A DNA stretch of 54,811 bases from Mesorhizobium sp. B2-7-1 (GTDB lineage Bacteria > Pseudomonadota > Alphaproteobacteria > Rhizobiales > Rhizobiaceae): the NCBI RefSeq assembly GCF_006440735.1, contig NZ_VFUA01000034.1:1-54811 (forward strand). The letters run 5' to 3'. A program made the translations under genes and the position numbers. The notes beneath the pieces are model-generated. The model was not told the origin of the DNA. It searched no databases and was given only the letters and a program-made list of their open reading frames with translations. The stretch's first letter is position 1; every line of letters begins with the position of its first letter. Positions 17,302 to 24,946 of the stretch are shown piece by piece.

Positions 17302-17627
17302 TCCTTTGATCTCCTCGGACGGTGATTGAAGCGCAATTTTCGCTGGATGTAATGGTATAACGCTACTGATATTGGATTTGTGTTAAAAATGTGACCGGGC
17401 ACGCTGCTTCCTCTCTCCGTGAATACACAACCCTGTGAAAACCTACCGCGCCACTCGGAATGACGCGAACATGCCACACGTCCAATCCGGTGAGTCCGGA
17501 ACGACTCAAAGATCACTTCGCGGCAGGCCTCGAAATCGTTCCCGATTGATTTCTATGAGGGGTTCGAGTCCACGGCGTGGGCAAGGAAATAATAAGCAAG
17601 TAAAATCAGTTACTTAGATGAGTATTT
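17302..17627. other. znuA promoter region and spacer to tRNA
   Basis: 326 bp with the zinc box at 17349-17361 next to znuA. The remainder up to the tRNA 3' end holds no gene I can support. Confidence 0.5.
17349..17361. promoter_or_regulatory. Predicted Zur box 3 (znuACB promoter)
   Basis: GTAATGGTATAAC has the same arms (GTAAT/ATAAC) as box 2, 48 bp upstream of the znuA ATG. It links the second transporter operon to the regulator encoded at 9944-10390. Confidence 0.75.
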
Positions 17628-17703
17628 TGGTGGGCCCGGAGGGACTCGAACCCCCAACCAAGCGGTTATGAGCCGCCGGCTCTAACCATTGAGCTACAGG
17701 CCC
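17628..17703 (-). tRNA. tRNA-Ile2 (anticodon CAT, lysidine-modified type)
   Basis: The minus strand folds as a complete 76-nt tRNA including encoded CCA. The acceptor stem is GGGCCTG/CGGGCCC, the D-stem GCTC/GAGC, the anticodon stem GGCGG/CCGCT around CTCATAA, and the T-arm GGGGG TTCGAGT CCCTC. The CAT anticodon could be Met, but the body closely follows E. coli ileX/ileY (same D-loop AxTGGTTA and anticodon-arm pattern), so AUA-reading tRNA-Ile2 is preferred. Its last 16 nt are duplicated at 6228-6243. Confidence 0.93.
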
Positions 17704-17927
17704 CACGCGGGCTGGCTTAGTGTTTTTCTTGTCGTCGCACAAGGCTTTCGAAAGCTCTGGCGGGAACCGTCAAAATCAGCCCATATTCGCTGCGTAGAGC
17801 GGCTTGCGCCCACAAGGCGCGTGAACAGGTCCAGGCCCATGCGCCGCATCGCAGGGAATCGGCGCCTTTGCGGGGTCGAAATGCGATGCGGCACGGGACT
17901 GAGGACCGTAGACTTCGAGGAGTTTTC

Positions 17928-18638
17928 ATGACCAGACATCTTTTGCCCATCGCGCTCGCTGCCGCGGTCGCGTTCCCGGCGCTGGCACGCGCCGCCGACA
18001 CCCAACCGCCGCCCCGCATCATCGTGTCGGGCGAAGGCGAAGCGACCGTGGCGCCTGACATGGCGATCCTTTCGCTCAGCGTCATGCGCGAGGCCAAGAG
18101 CGCGCGCGAAGCGCTCGATGCCAACAACGACGCCATGGCGTCGGTGATCGCGGCGATGAAATCCGCCGGCATCGCCGACCGCGACCTGCAGACGGCCGGC
18201 ATCCAGATCAACCCGCGCTACAACTACACCAACAAGGCCGACGGCAGCCAGGAGGCGCAACTCGTCGCCTATCAGGTGACCAACACGCTGTCGGTGCGCG
18301 TGCGCAATGTCGACAAGACGGGCGAGATCCTCGACAAGGCGGTGTCGCTCGGCGTCAACCAGGGTGGCGGCATCACCTTCACCAATGACGATCCGAAGGC
18401 GACGATCACCGAGGCGCGCAAGAAGGCCGTCGCCGATGCGATGGCCAAGGCAAAGACACTCGCCGAAGCGGCCGGCATCAGCCTGGGCAAGGTGCTCGAG
18501 ATCACCGACCAGAATGTCGCGCCGGTACCGATGCCGATGGCGGCCAAGTCGTTCGATGCCGCTCGCTCGGCCGTGCCGGTGCAGGCCGGCGAAAATTCCT
18601 ACAACGTCCAGGTCACGGTCACCTTCGAGCTGAAGTAA
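17928..18638 (+). CDS. SIMPL domain (DUF541) periplasmic protein
   Basis: 236 aa with a signal peptide (1-22, cut after ARA). The SIMPL/DUF541 fold is recognisable from PPRIIVSGEGEATVAPDMA at the mature N-terminus, the NYTNKADGSQEAQLVAYQVTN centre, and VTVTFELK at the C-terminus. Related proteins (BP26/OMP28 of Brucella, YggE) form periplasmic rings and affect stress tolerance; the molecular role is uncertain. GAGGAG precedes the ATG at 17928, which is favoured over the in-frame ATG at 17868. A strong terminator follows at 18689. Confidence 0.9.
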   Translation: MTRHLLPIALAAAVAFPALARAADTQPPPRIIVSGEGEATVAPDMAILSLSVMREAKSAREALDANNDAMASVIAAMKSAGIADRDLQTAGIQINPRYNYTNKADGSQEAQLVAYQVTNTLSVRVRNVDKTGEILDKAVSLGVNQGGGITFTNDDPKATITEARKKAVADAMAKAKTLAEAAGISLGKVLEITDQNVAPVPMPMAAKSFDAARSAVPVQAGENSYNVQVTVTFELK

Positions 18639-18688
18639 CAGCCGACCGGCATCGCAAGCGCGCCGCAGGCGTCGCAAGCGCCACCAAC

Positions 18689-18726
18689 AAAAAAGCCCCG
18701 GAGGATCGATCCTCCGGGGCTTTTTT
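18689..18726 (+). terminator. Rho-independent terminator after SIMPL gene
   Basis: GCCCCGGAGGATC and GATCCTCCGGGGC form a perfect stem flanked by A6 and T6, so it can act in both directions. Confidence 0.9.
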
Positions 18727-18766
18727 CGAGCCGCGCCTCACCTCGAGGGGCTCCGCTACTCAAAGT

Positions 18767-18814
18767 CGATCTTCAAAGAAGATCGTACTTATAGGCGATC
18801 CTCGCGGAGGATCG
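18767..18814. repeat. Two further GATC-centred hairpins
   Basis: CGATCTTC-aaa-GAAGATCG (18767-18785) and CGATCCTC-gcg-GAGGATCG (18796-18814) follow the terminator, whose own core is GGAGGATCGATCCTCC. All three share an 8-bp CGATCYTC arm. Confidence 0.6.
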
Positions 18815-18831
18815 TCCTTTCGGCTCCTGCC

Positions 18832-19185
18832 TCAGCGATAGATGATCGGGCAGCCGCGCTCGTTGGCGAACACCACCACGACACGGTCGCCATACTGGCG
18901 GCCTGCCACTTTCACCGTGCGGCGGCTCATGTCGACGATGCGGGCGCGATGCAGACCCATGCGCTCGGCCTTATCAAGGGCGCGGTCCGGCGAGCAGCCG
19001 CGCCAATCGCGGTCGCGGTCGCGGTCGCGGCGATAGCCGTCATCGTCGCCGGTGTAGATGCCGAAACGCGGGTCGTGCCTGTCCCCGAAACCGAGATAGA
19101 GGCTGTCCGCATGCGCCGGAATGGCGGCGAAAGTGCCAAGCCCGACAAGGGCCGAAAGGACTGCCGTCTTGATCGTGTTGAACAT
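18832..19185 (-). CDS. Small secreted protein with Arg-Asp repeat
   Basis: 117 aa: signal peptide (1-24, cut near AHA-DS), a Tyr/Gly/Asp-rich N-terminus, then RRDRDRDRDWRG encoded by a GCGGTC hexamer tract near 19006-19030. The C-terminal region ALDKAERMGLHRARIVDMSR and VVVVFANERGCPIIYR resembles small rhizobial periplasmic proteins of unknown function. Two cysteines are present. AAGGAGAG precedes ATG 19185, which defines the signal peptide; the longer frame up to 19278 is not supported. Confidence 0.78.
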   Translation of the reverse strand: MFNTIKTAVLSALVGLGTFAAIPAHADSLYLGFGDRHDPRFGIYTGDDDGYRRDRDRDRDWRGCSPDRALDKAERMGLHRARIVDMSRRTVKVAGRQYGDRVVVVFANERGCPIIYR

Positions 19186-19260
19186 CGTCTTCTCTCCTTG
19201 TTGTGGGCTTGCGCCCGTAGAACCGATGATTGGAAAATGCCTTTTTGTGTCTGAACTTTC

Positions 19261-19567
19261 CGCGAACCAGCCATTCATGTCCGGTTCATATAAGCGCGAA
19301 CCCGCCAGGGTTCGTCGCTCTTATGCCAAACGCGAACCTGATCAGGTCCGTCCTTAACCGCGAACCCGCCAGGGTTCGTCGCTCTTATGCCAAACGCGAA
19401 CCTCATCACGCCTCGTCCTTAAACGCGGACGCTTCGGCGTTCGTCATCAATATGCGTTGCGAACCGGTTATGCTTCGTCATCAAAACACGAACCCGCTGG
19501 GTTCGTCGTTCGTCACAACGCGAGCCCCCATCCAGACGCGAACCGGTTACGGTTCGTCATCCAATAT
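19261..19567. repeat. Array of ~10 degenerate GAACC/GGTTC hairpin repeats
   Basis: Units of 18-36 bp begin with CGCGAACC and most continue to GGTTCGTC or similar. Starts are near 19261, 19295, 19331, 19359, 19395, 19424, 19455, 19487, 19519 and 19537. The 36-bp unit at 19295-19330 is identical to 19359-19394, and the pairs 19295-19358 and 19359-19423 form a 64/65-bp tandem duplication. The array runs into the 3' end of the ycgN-type gene. Units differ in length and sequence, so it is not a CRISPR array. Confidence 0.82.
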
Positions 19568-19993
19568 ATAATCAAAGTAGTCGTCCGGCTCGGCCAGATC
19601 GGTTTCCTTGGCCTTCACCCGGCCCTGGATCGAAATGCCGGCTTCGTGCACGGTCGCCGCACTTCCCGAGACAAGCCTGTGCCACCAGTAGAGATCATGG
19701 CCCTCGGCGATAAGCCGGTAGGCGCAGGTTTTTGGCAGCCAAGCGATGGTGCGCACATTCTGCGGCGTCAGGCCGACGCAATCGGGCACCCGCGCCAGGC
19801 GGTTGGCATAGTCGGAGCAACGGCAGTTCTGCGCATCGAACAGCCTGCAGCCGACGCTTGTCCAGAATATCTCGCCCGTATCCTCGTCCTCGAGCTTCGA
19901 CAGGCAGCATTTGCCGCAGCCGTCGCAAAGCGATTCCCATTCGGCCGGGGTCATCGCCTCAAGCGTCTTCGTTTTCCAGAACGGCGCGGTCAT
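19547..19993 (-). CDS. YcgN-family cysteine cluster protein (UPF0260)
   Basis: 148 aa with the family's N-terminal cluster CDGCGKCC at residues 23-30, then GCRLFD and CRCSDYANR, and the conserved [19 protein letters not shown]. The eight or more Cys positions suggest a metal or Fe-S site; the function is unknown. ATG 19993 gives the usual N-terminus ([19 protein letters not shown]); a TTG at 20029 is the upstream alternative. The C-terminus ([12 protein letters not shown]) lies within the last unit of the hairpin-repeat array. Confidence 0.87.
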   Translation of the reverse strand: MTAPFWKTKTLEAMTPAEWESLCDGCGKCCLSKLEDEDTGEIFWTSVGCRLFDAQNCRCSDYANRLARVPDCVGLTPQNVRTIAWLPKTCAYRLIAEGHDLYWWHRLVSGSAATVHEAGISIQGRVKAKETDLAEPDDYFDYILDDEP

Positions 19994-20189
19994 TTTGGTG
20001 GATTTGGCCCTCCGCGGCCTTCCGGTCAAGCGCTACGATGACAGGTGACCCAGTATCAACATTAGAAAAACACGAAATAGCCTTCAAAAGGCCGGCCAGG
20101 CATCCTTGGCTGGCGCCAATGCCCGACGGAACCAATTGCGGTTGATGAAGGTTTGGGCAGGGATGGGACCCCACTAGGAGAAAATTGAT

Positions 20190-22427
20190 ATGAAACGCCA
20201 ACCACGGATTCTGGCGGGCACAGCAATCGGCCTGCTTATGGCATCCGCGCCGTTGGGCGCGTACCCGCTGCAGGGGGGTGTCGCTTCCGGCAGCCTGCAT
20301 GGGGCACCGCTCGTGCTGGCCCAGGCCGCTTGCGCCGAAGGCCAGTCGGCCGAGGAATGCGCGCAGGGCGGAGCCGAGCAGCCGCGCAAAAGGAAGCGCG
20401 AGCAGCAGCAGCAGCAAAGCGAGTCGGCGCCGGCCGGCGAACAAGCAGCACCCGCCGAGACCGAGCAGAAGCCACGCAAGAGGCGGCAAGAGCAGCAGCA
20501 GATGGATAATGGCCAGTCGGGGGAAGCTGCCCCGGCCGAGCAGCAGGTCAAGCCGCGCAAGAAGCGTGACCAGCAGCAGCAGATCGAGGCGGCACCCGCC
20601 GACCAGGGCGGCCAGCCCGCGACCGAAGACCAGCAGCCGCGCAAGAAGAAGCGCAGCCAGCAAAAGGAAGCGGCGCCGGCTGAGCAGCCTGCGGAGCAGG
20701 TCGCACCTGCCGCGACAGACCAGCAACAAAGCGACCAGCAGGGCAACCAGGGCCGCAAGAAGCGCAAGCACGATCAGCAGCAGACGGAGGGGGCGCCCGC
20801 TGGCCAGGCCGGCGAGCAGGTCGCCCCGACCGAACAGACCGCTCCCGCCAATGACAACCAGCAAGGTGGCAACCAGGGTCGTAAAAAGCACCGGCAGAAC
20901 CAGCAGAACGAAAACGCCCCCGCCGAGCAGACGCAGACCAACGAGCCGGCCAAAAAGCTGGCGCCGGCAGGTGAACCTGTGCCGCAAGCCGAACCGTTGC
21001 AGAATGGCGAGCAGCCGGTCCAGGGCGAACAGGCCCAGGACAAGAAGAAGCGCAAGAAGCCGACTTCCGAACAGCCGGCAAATGGCGAGCAGCCCACGAC
21101 CGGCGAGCAGCAACCCGCAACCGGCGAACAGCCAGCCAACGGCAGCGAGCCGGCGAACAACAACCAGCCTGCCAATAGCGGCAACGCCGCGCAGGGCGAA
21201 ACCGCAAATCCGAACGAGGCGCCCGTTCTGGACAGCCAGAAGGATGCCGTGCGCAAGCACCGTGGCCGCAACGACAACGGCCAGAACGGCGGCGCCCAGA
21301 CCGGCGGTGCCCAGACCGGCGGCGCTCAAACCGAAAATGGGCAGGCCGGCAACGGCCAGAACGACAATCAGGCCGGGCAGCAGCAAGGTGGCAGGCAGGC
21401 GCAGAGGCCGGCTCCGGTCGATCAGGGCCCGCCACCCACCGACGACAAGTCGGCGCAGCAGGCGATCAGGCCCGAGAAGATCGTCCCCGTCGATGAGGAG
21501 AAGGGCAAGCGGATCGACCGCACGCCCGAACAGTTTGCCCGCGACCGCCGGCGACCGCAGGGCGCCGACGTCGTGAAGCAGTTCGGCGACCGTGTGATCC
21601 TCCAGTTCAACAACCAGACATTCGTGGAAAGCAACGAGGCGCCCCGCATCACCCGCGGCGCCAGGGATGTCTACTACGAGGACCTGTCGGGCGACCGCAC
21701 GCGCGAGACGGTGGAACGCGGCAACGGCGTCCGCGTCGTCACCATCCGCAACCGCTATGGCGATGTCATCCAGCGTTCGCGCGTCATGCCGGACGGCCGC
21801 GAATATGTGCTGAGCTATGTCGACGAGCGGCAATACCAGGATGACGGCGATTGGCGCGATCCCGGCGACGACCTGCCGCCGATGCGGCTGACCATCCCGC
21901 GGCGCGACTACATCCTCGATTCCGAGGATGTCGAGAGCGACGACGACTACTACACCTTCCTCGAGCAGCCGCCGGTGGAAAGGGTGCAGCGTCTCTATTC
22001 GATCGACGAGGTGAAGCGCTCGGCCCGCGTGCGCGACATCGCCCGGCGCATCGATCTCGACACGCTGAACTTCGAGTTCGGCTCGGCCACCATCTCCGAC
22101 ACCGAGGTGCAGAAGCTCGATGGCGTCGCCAACGCCATGGAAAAGCTTTTGAAGAAAAACCCGGCCGAGACCTTCCTGATCGAAGGCCACACCGACGCGG
22201 TCGGCACGCCGGAAGCAAACCTCGCGCTGTCGGACCGCCGCGCCGAGGCGGTCGCCGAGGCGTTGACCAACGCCTTTGGCATCCCGGCCGAGAACCTCAC
22301 CACGCAGGGCTATGGCGAGGAATATCTCAAGGTGAACACGCCCGGTCCGAACCGGGAGAACCGGCGTGTCGCCATCCGCCGCATCACCTCGCTGGTCGCG
22401 CCGGTGGCGAGCAACAGCGACCAGTGA
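20190..22427 (+). CDS. OmpA-family protein with long Lys/Arg-Gln repeat region
   Basis: 745 aa. A signal peptide (about 1-24) is followed by a low-complexity region (60-440) with at least six degenerate modules: a basic cluster (RKRKR, RKRR, RKKR, RKKKR), then Gln3-5, then an APAEQ-type spacer. A folded middle domain (about 455-600, VVKQFGDRVILQFNNQTFVE) precedes the OmpA peptidoglycan-binding domain (about 625-735; FEFGSATISD, IEGHTDAVGTPEANLALSDR, NRRVAIRRIT). It is likely outer-membrane or periplasmic, anchoring to peptidoglycan; the basic Gln-rich region might bind polyanions, which is inference. AGGAGAAA precedes the ATG. Confidence 0.88.
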   Translation: MKRQPRILAGTAIGLLMASAPLGAYPLQGGVASGSLHGAPLVLAQAACAEGQSAEECAQGGAEQPRKRKREQQQQQSESAPAGEQAAPAETEQKPRKRRQEQQQMDNGQSGEAAPAEQQVKPRKKRDQQQQIEAAPADQGGQPATEDQQPRKKKRSQQKEAAPAEQPAEQVAPAATDQQQSDQQGNQGRKKRKHDQQQTEGAPAGQAGEQVAPTEQTAPANDNQQGGNQGRKKHRQNQQNENAPAEQTQTNEPAKKLAPAGEPVPQAEPLQNGEQPVQGEQAQDKKKRKKPTSEQPANGEQPTTGEQQPATGEQPANGSEPANNNQPANSGNAAQGETANPNEAPVLDSQKDAVRKHRGRNDNGQNGGAQTGGAQTGGAQTENGQAGNGQNDNQAGQQQGGRQAQRPAPVDQGPPPTDDKSAQQAIRPEKIVPVDEEKGKRIDRTPEQFARDRRRPQGADVVKQFGDRVILQFNNQTFVESNEAPRITRGARDVYYEDLSGDRTRETVERGNGVRVVTIRNRYGDVIQRSRVMPDGREYVLSYVDERQYQDDGDWRDPGDDLPPMRLTIPRRDYILDSEDVESDDDYYTFLEQPPVERVQRLYSIDEVKRSARVRDIARRIDLDTLNFEFGSATISDTEVQKLDGVANAMEKLLKKNPAETFLIEGHTDAVGTPEANLALSDRRAEAVAEALTNAFGIPAENLTTQGYGEEYLKVNTPGPNRENRRVAIRRITSLVAPVASNSDQ

Positions 22428-22430
22428 TCA

Positions 22431-22479
22431 GTGCATGTCGCCCAAAGGTGTGCAGCGGTTTTGGGATAACGACATGCAC
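22431..22479. repeat. Rhizobial intergenic mosaic-type palindromic repeat, copy 1
   Basis: The ends GTGCATGTCG and CGACATGCAC are inverted repeats around a CCCAAA...TTTTGGG inner palindrome. The same element in inverse orientation is at 44066-44111. It matches a repeat I recall as widespread between rhizobial genes. Confidence 0.72.
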
Positions 22480-22492
22480 TTGGACAGACATA

Positions 22493-22530
22493 AACCGTGT
22501 CGCGCTGAGCCCATTCAGCGCGACACGGTT
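22493..22530. repeat. Perfect 16-bp inverted repeat
   Basis: AACCGTGTCGCGCTGA and TCAGCGCGACACGGTT flank a 6-nt loop (GCCCAT). It lies directly after the mosaic repeat and may be a second repeat-family element or a component of the same mosaic. Confidence 0.7.
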
Positions 22531-22577
22531 CAGCGTTTGATTTTAAGACCCTGCCCGGATCTTTGGAATCAGTGCTT

Positions 22578-22617
22578 AAGGAAAAGGACCGTCCGCGCCG
22601 GACGGGCCTTTTCCTTT
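22578..22617. terminator. Bidirectional hairpin downstream of OmpA-family gene
   Basis: AAGGAAAAGG-a-CCGTCCG and CGGACGG-g-CCTTTTCCTT form a long stem with a 3-nt loop; the T-rich descending arm on the plus strand is terminator-like. Confidence 0.65.
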
Positions 22618-22737
22618 CCTGGCTCAAGAAGATTTGTCCTGTCGATTAGAGCTAACTCATTGAATTGCCGCATTGCGACACCCAGATTCTAGGCAGGGCG
22701 TTCCCTGCCCTGTCCCGACTCCAGCGGGACACACTGA

Positions 22738-22772
22738 GCCCCGCCGGGTCCCCTCCCCGGCGGGGTTTTTTG
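22738..22772 (+). terminator. Rho-independent terminator upstream of yqhA-type gene
   Basis: GCCCCGCCGGG and CCCGGCGGGG pair over a short loop, followed by T6 on the plus strand. Confidence 0.8.
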
Positions 22773-22834
22773 CCTTGAAAACTCGTCCCGTCTGGCCGAA
22801 ATACCCACCTATCGCAATTTGACCGGAAGCCTTT

Positions 22835-23350
22835 ATGAAGCGTCTCGAACTCGCCATCGAATCCGTCATCCTGGCTTCGCGCTGGCTGCTGGTGGTTTTC
22901 TATCTCGGGCTTGGCGTGGCGTTGGCGATCTACGCGCTGTCCTTCGGCAAGAAGCTCTACGAGTTCGTCATGAGCGCCTTCACGCTCGGCGACACCGACA
23001 CGATCCTGAAGATGCTCGGCCTGATCGACGCCGCGCTCGTCGCCTCGCTGGTGGTGATGGTGATCATCTCGGGCTACGAGAATTTCGTCAGCCGCTTCGA
23101 CGAGCAGGACGGCGAGGTCCATTGGCTGGGAACGATCGATGTCGGCTCGCTGAAGGTCAAGGTCGCCTCGACCATCGTCGCAATCTCCTCGATCCACCTT
23201 TTGCAGGTATTCCTGAATTCGGTGTCCTACACGACCGACCAGTTGATGTGGCTGACCATCATCCATCTCGCCTTCGTCGTCTCGGCGCTGATGCTGGCCT
23301 ATATCGACCGGATCATGGCGCTGGCCAAGGGCAAGAAGATGGAAGAGTAG
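22835..23350 (+). CDS. YqhA family membrane protein (UPF0114/TIGR00645)
   Basis: 171 aa, four predicted helices. RLELAIESVILASRWLL at the N-terminus, IISGYENFVSRFD near residue 85 and KVKVASTIVAISSIHLLQ near 110 are the conserved blocks of the TIGR00645/YqhA family. It is an inner-membrane protein of unknown function. It stands alone, between a terminator at 22738-22772 and the parDE operon. Confidence 0.92.
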   Translation: MKRLELAIESVILASRWLLVVFYLGLGVALAIYALSFGKKLYEFVMSAFTLGDTDTILKMLGLIDAALVASLVVMVIISGYENFVSRFDEQDGEVHWLGTIDVGSLKVKVASTIVAISSIHLLQVFLNSVSYTTDQLMWLTIIHLAFVVSALMLAYIDRIMALAKGKKMEE

Positions 23351-23383
23351 GCGCGTTGACCTTGTCAGCATGACACACCCCTG

Positions 23384-23400
23384 ATACCATCTATTGGTAT
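23384..23400. promoter_or_regulatory. Candidate ParD operator
   Basis: ATACC-atctatt-GGTAT inverted repeat, 12 bp before the parD ATG. ParD-type antitoxins autorepress by binding such palindromes. Confidence 0.5.
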
Positions 23401-23412
23401 TGGAGCTTTATC

Positions 23413-23649
23413 ATGCCCAAAAACACCTCTATCACCCTTGGCGATCAGTATGACACCTTCATTCAGCGACAGATCGCAAAAGGTCGCTTTGGATCGGCTA
23501 GTGAGACCGTTCGCGCAGGTCTTCGTCTTCTTGAAGAACAGGAACTAAAGATCGAGCAGCTACGCGCCGCAATCGACGAGGGCGATATGTCAGGCGATCC
23601 CGAACCATTCGACATTGAGGCGTTTCTCGAGTCTAAGAAACGTGGATGA
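23413..23649 (+). CDS. parD: ParD-type antitoxin
   Basis: 78 aa type II antitoxin with an N-terminal ribbon-helix-helix (NTSITLGDQYDTFIQRQIAKG) and the signature RFGSASETVRAGLRLLEEQE of the CC2985/ParD family. The acidic C-terminus (about 45-78) should wrap the toxin. Its TGA overlaps the toxin ATG (ATGA), the usual coupling. A palindrome 12 bp upstream may be the autoregulatory site. Confidence 0.92.
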   Translation: MPKNTSITLGDQYDTFIQRQIAKGRFGSASETVRAGLRLLEEQELKIEQLRAAIDEGDMSGDPEPFDIEAFLESKKRG

Positions 23650-23939
23650 AGCGGGCGGTCCGGTACTCGCCGAAGGCAAAGTCGGACCTGGACGGTATTT
23701 GGAATTATTCGCTTAACCTGTGGGGAGCAGAGCGAGCCGACGCTTATATCCGTTCCATCCATTCCACGTTCAATCTGATAGACCAATTTCCGGCGATAGT
23801 ACGAAACGCGTCGGATATCCGACCTGGCCTACTGAAATACTCAGTCGGTTCTCACGTAGTGTATCTGCGGATGAATGAGCAATCCATCGATGTTGTGCGC
23901 ATCTTGCATCAACAGATGGATTACCCCAGACACCTCTAG
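23646..23939 (+). CDS. parE: ParE/RelE-superfamily toxin
   Basis: 97 aa. RAVRYSPKAKSDLDGIWNYS at the N-terminus, NASDIRPGLLKYSVGSHVVY in the middle and VVRILHQQMDYPRHL at the end are the ParE pattern. ParE toxins poison DNA gyrase; the sequence appears full length with no disruption. It overlaps parD by 4 bp. Its stop codon TAG (23937-23939) shares the palindrome CTAG with the stop of the convergent SDR gene, so the two genes meet with no spacer. Confidence 0.92.
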   Translation: MKRAVRYSPKAKSDLDGIWNYSLNLWGAERADAYIRSIHSTFNLIDQFPAIVRNASDIRPGLLKYSVGSHVVYLRMNEQSIDVVRILHQQMDYPRHL

Positions 23940-24802
23940 AAGGCTCGGGTTATCTTCGTGTCCGAATTGGCGAACACCTCGTCGGGCACGAAAAAGTCGC
24001 CAGCGAGCTGATCGGCCGCGCCCGGCGCGTAGACCGAAAAGTCTGTCACGCCTTCGGCGCGCAGCACCTCTTCGTCGATGTAGAAATTGCCGGTCGCCTC
24101 GCGCGAGGATCGCATGAAGATGGCGTGCGCGGCATTGGCCATGATGTCGGGTGAGCGGCTCATCGCCGCCACCGTCGCGCCGCCGAGAAGATTGCGCACG
24201 GCCGCGGTATCGATCGTGGAGATCGGCCATAGCGAATTGACGGCGATGCCGGCTCCCGCGAACTCGGCGCTCATGCCAAGCGTGCACATCGACATGCCGA
24301 ACTTCGCCATCGTGTAGGCGACGTGGTTCTTGAACCACTTGGCCTTCATGTCGAGCGGCGGCGCCAGATTCAGGATGTGAGGGTTCTTTGCCAACTTAAG
24401 GTGGGGAATGCACATTTTGGAGACCAGGAAGGTGCCACGCGTGTTGATCTGGTGCATCAGATCGTAGCGCTTCATGTCGGTCTCCAGCGTGCCGGTAAGC
24501 TGGATGGCGCTGGCATTGTTGACGCAGATGTCGATGCCGCCGAACCGTTCGACCGTCTTGGCCACCGCGTCGGAGACCTGCGCCTCGTCGCGAATGTCGC
24601 AAAGCACCGGCAGCGCCTTGCCGCCGGCCTGTTCGATTTCTTGCGCCGCCGTGTAGATCGTGCCCGGCAGCTTCGGATGCGGCTCGGCGGTCTTGGCCGC
24701 GATCGTCACATTGGCGCCGTCGCGCGCCGCGCGCAGCGCGATCGCCAGCCCGATGCCGCGCGATCCGCCCGAGATGAACAGCGTCTTTCCGTTGAGCGAC
24801 AT
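23936..24802 (-). CDS. SDR family oxidoreductase (HSDL2-like)
   Basis: 288 aa short-chain dehydrogenase. The Rossmann motif GGSRGIG is at residues 12-18 with NNAS near 90, and the catalytic Tyr/Lys lie in AYTMAKFG. LNLAPPLDMKAKWFKNHVAY and GMSMCTLGMSAEF match the HSDL2-like subfamily (hydroxysteroid dehydrogenase-like 2), here without the SCP2 domain. The substrate is unknown; lipid or acyl-CoA-related substrates are suspected for the family. ATG 24802 has AGGGAGGC upstream; the longer frame up to 24928 is not supported. Confidence 0.9.
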   Translation of the reverse strand: MSLNGKTLFISGGSRGIGLAIALRAARDGANVTIAAKTAEPHPKLPGTIYTAAQEIEQAGGKALPVLCDIRDEAQVSDAVAKTVERFGGIDICVNNASAIQLTGTLETDMKRYDLMHQINTRGTFLVSKMCIPHLKLAKNPHILNLAPPLDMKAKWFKNHVAYTMAKFGMSMCTLGMSAEFAGAGIAVNSLWPISTIDTAAVRNLLGGATVAAMSRSPDIMANAAHAIFMRSSREATGNFYIDEEVLRAEGVTDFSVYAPGAADQLAGDFFVPDEVFANSDTKITRAF

Positions 24803-24921
24803 CCTTCGCCTCCCTCTTAAACAGGCAGGCAAATTGCGCGGCGCACAGCCGTGACGCAAGAGCCGAAAGCAGTCGAAGCGGTTACGTTGCGTAGGGTAGC
24901 AACCTCGGTGGCACCGGACCT

Positions 24922-24946
24922 GGGTCACTTGAGATTCAGGTGACCC
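24922..24946. terminator. Hairpin at the end of the LuxR-type gene
   Basis: GGGTCACTTGA and TCAGGTGACCC form 11-bp arms with one G-T pair and touch the stop codon at 24946. No T-run follows, so its terminator role is tentative. Confidence 0.4.

Noticed and set aside
17628..17703. Elongator tRNA-Met reading of the CAT anticodon
   Set aside because: The tRNA body follows the tRNA-Ile2 (ileX/ileY) pattern in D-loop and anticodon arm rather than elongator tRNA-Met.
19261..19567. CRISPR-like appearance of the repeat array
   Set aside because: Units vary in length (18-36 bp) and sequence, spacers are absent, and no cas genes are nearby.
19959..22190. 743-residue open frame on the minus strand across the OmpA-family gene
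   Set aside because: It is the complement of the Lys/Gln/Ala-rich coding region, giving an artificial Leu-rich protein; the plus-strand frame has signal peptide, OmpA domain and Shine-Dalgarno.
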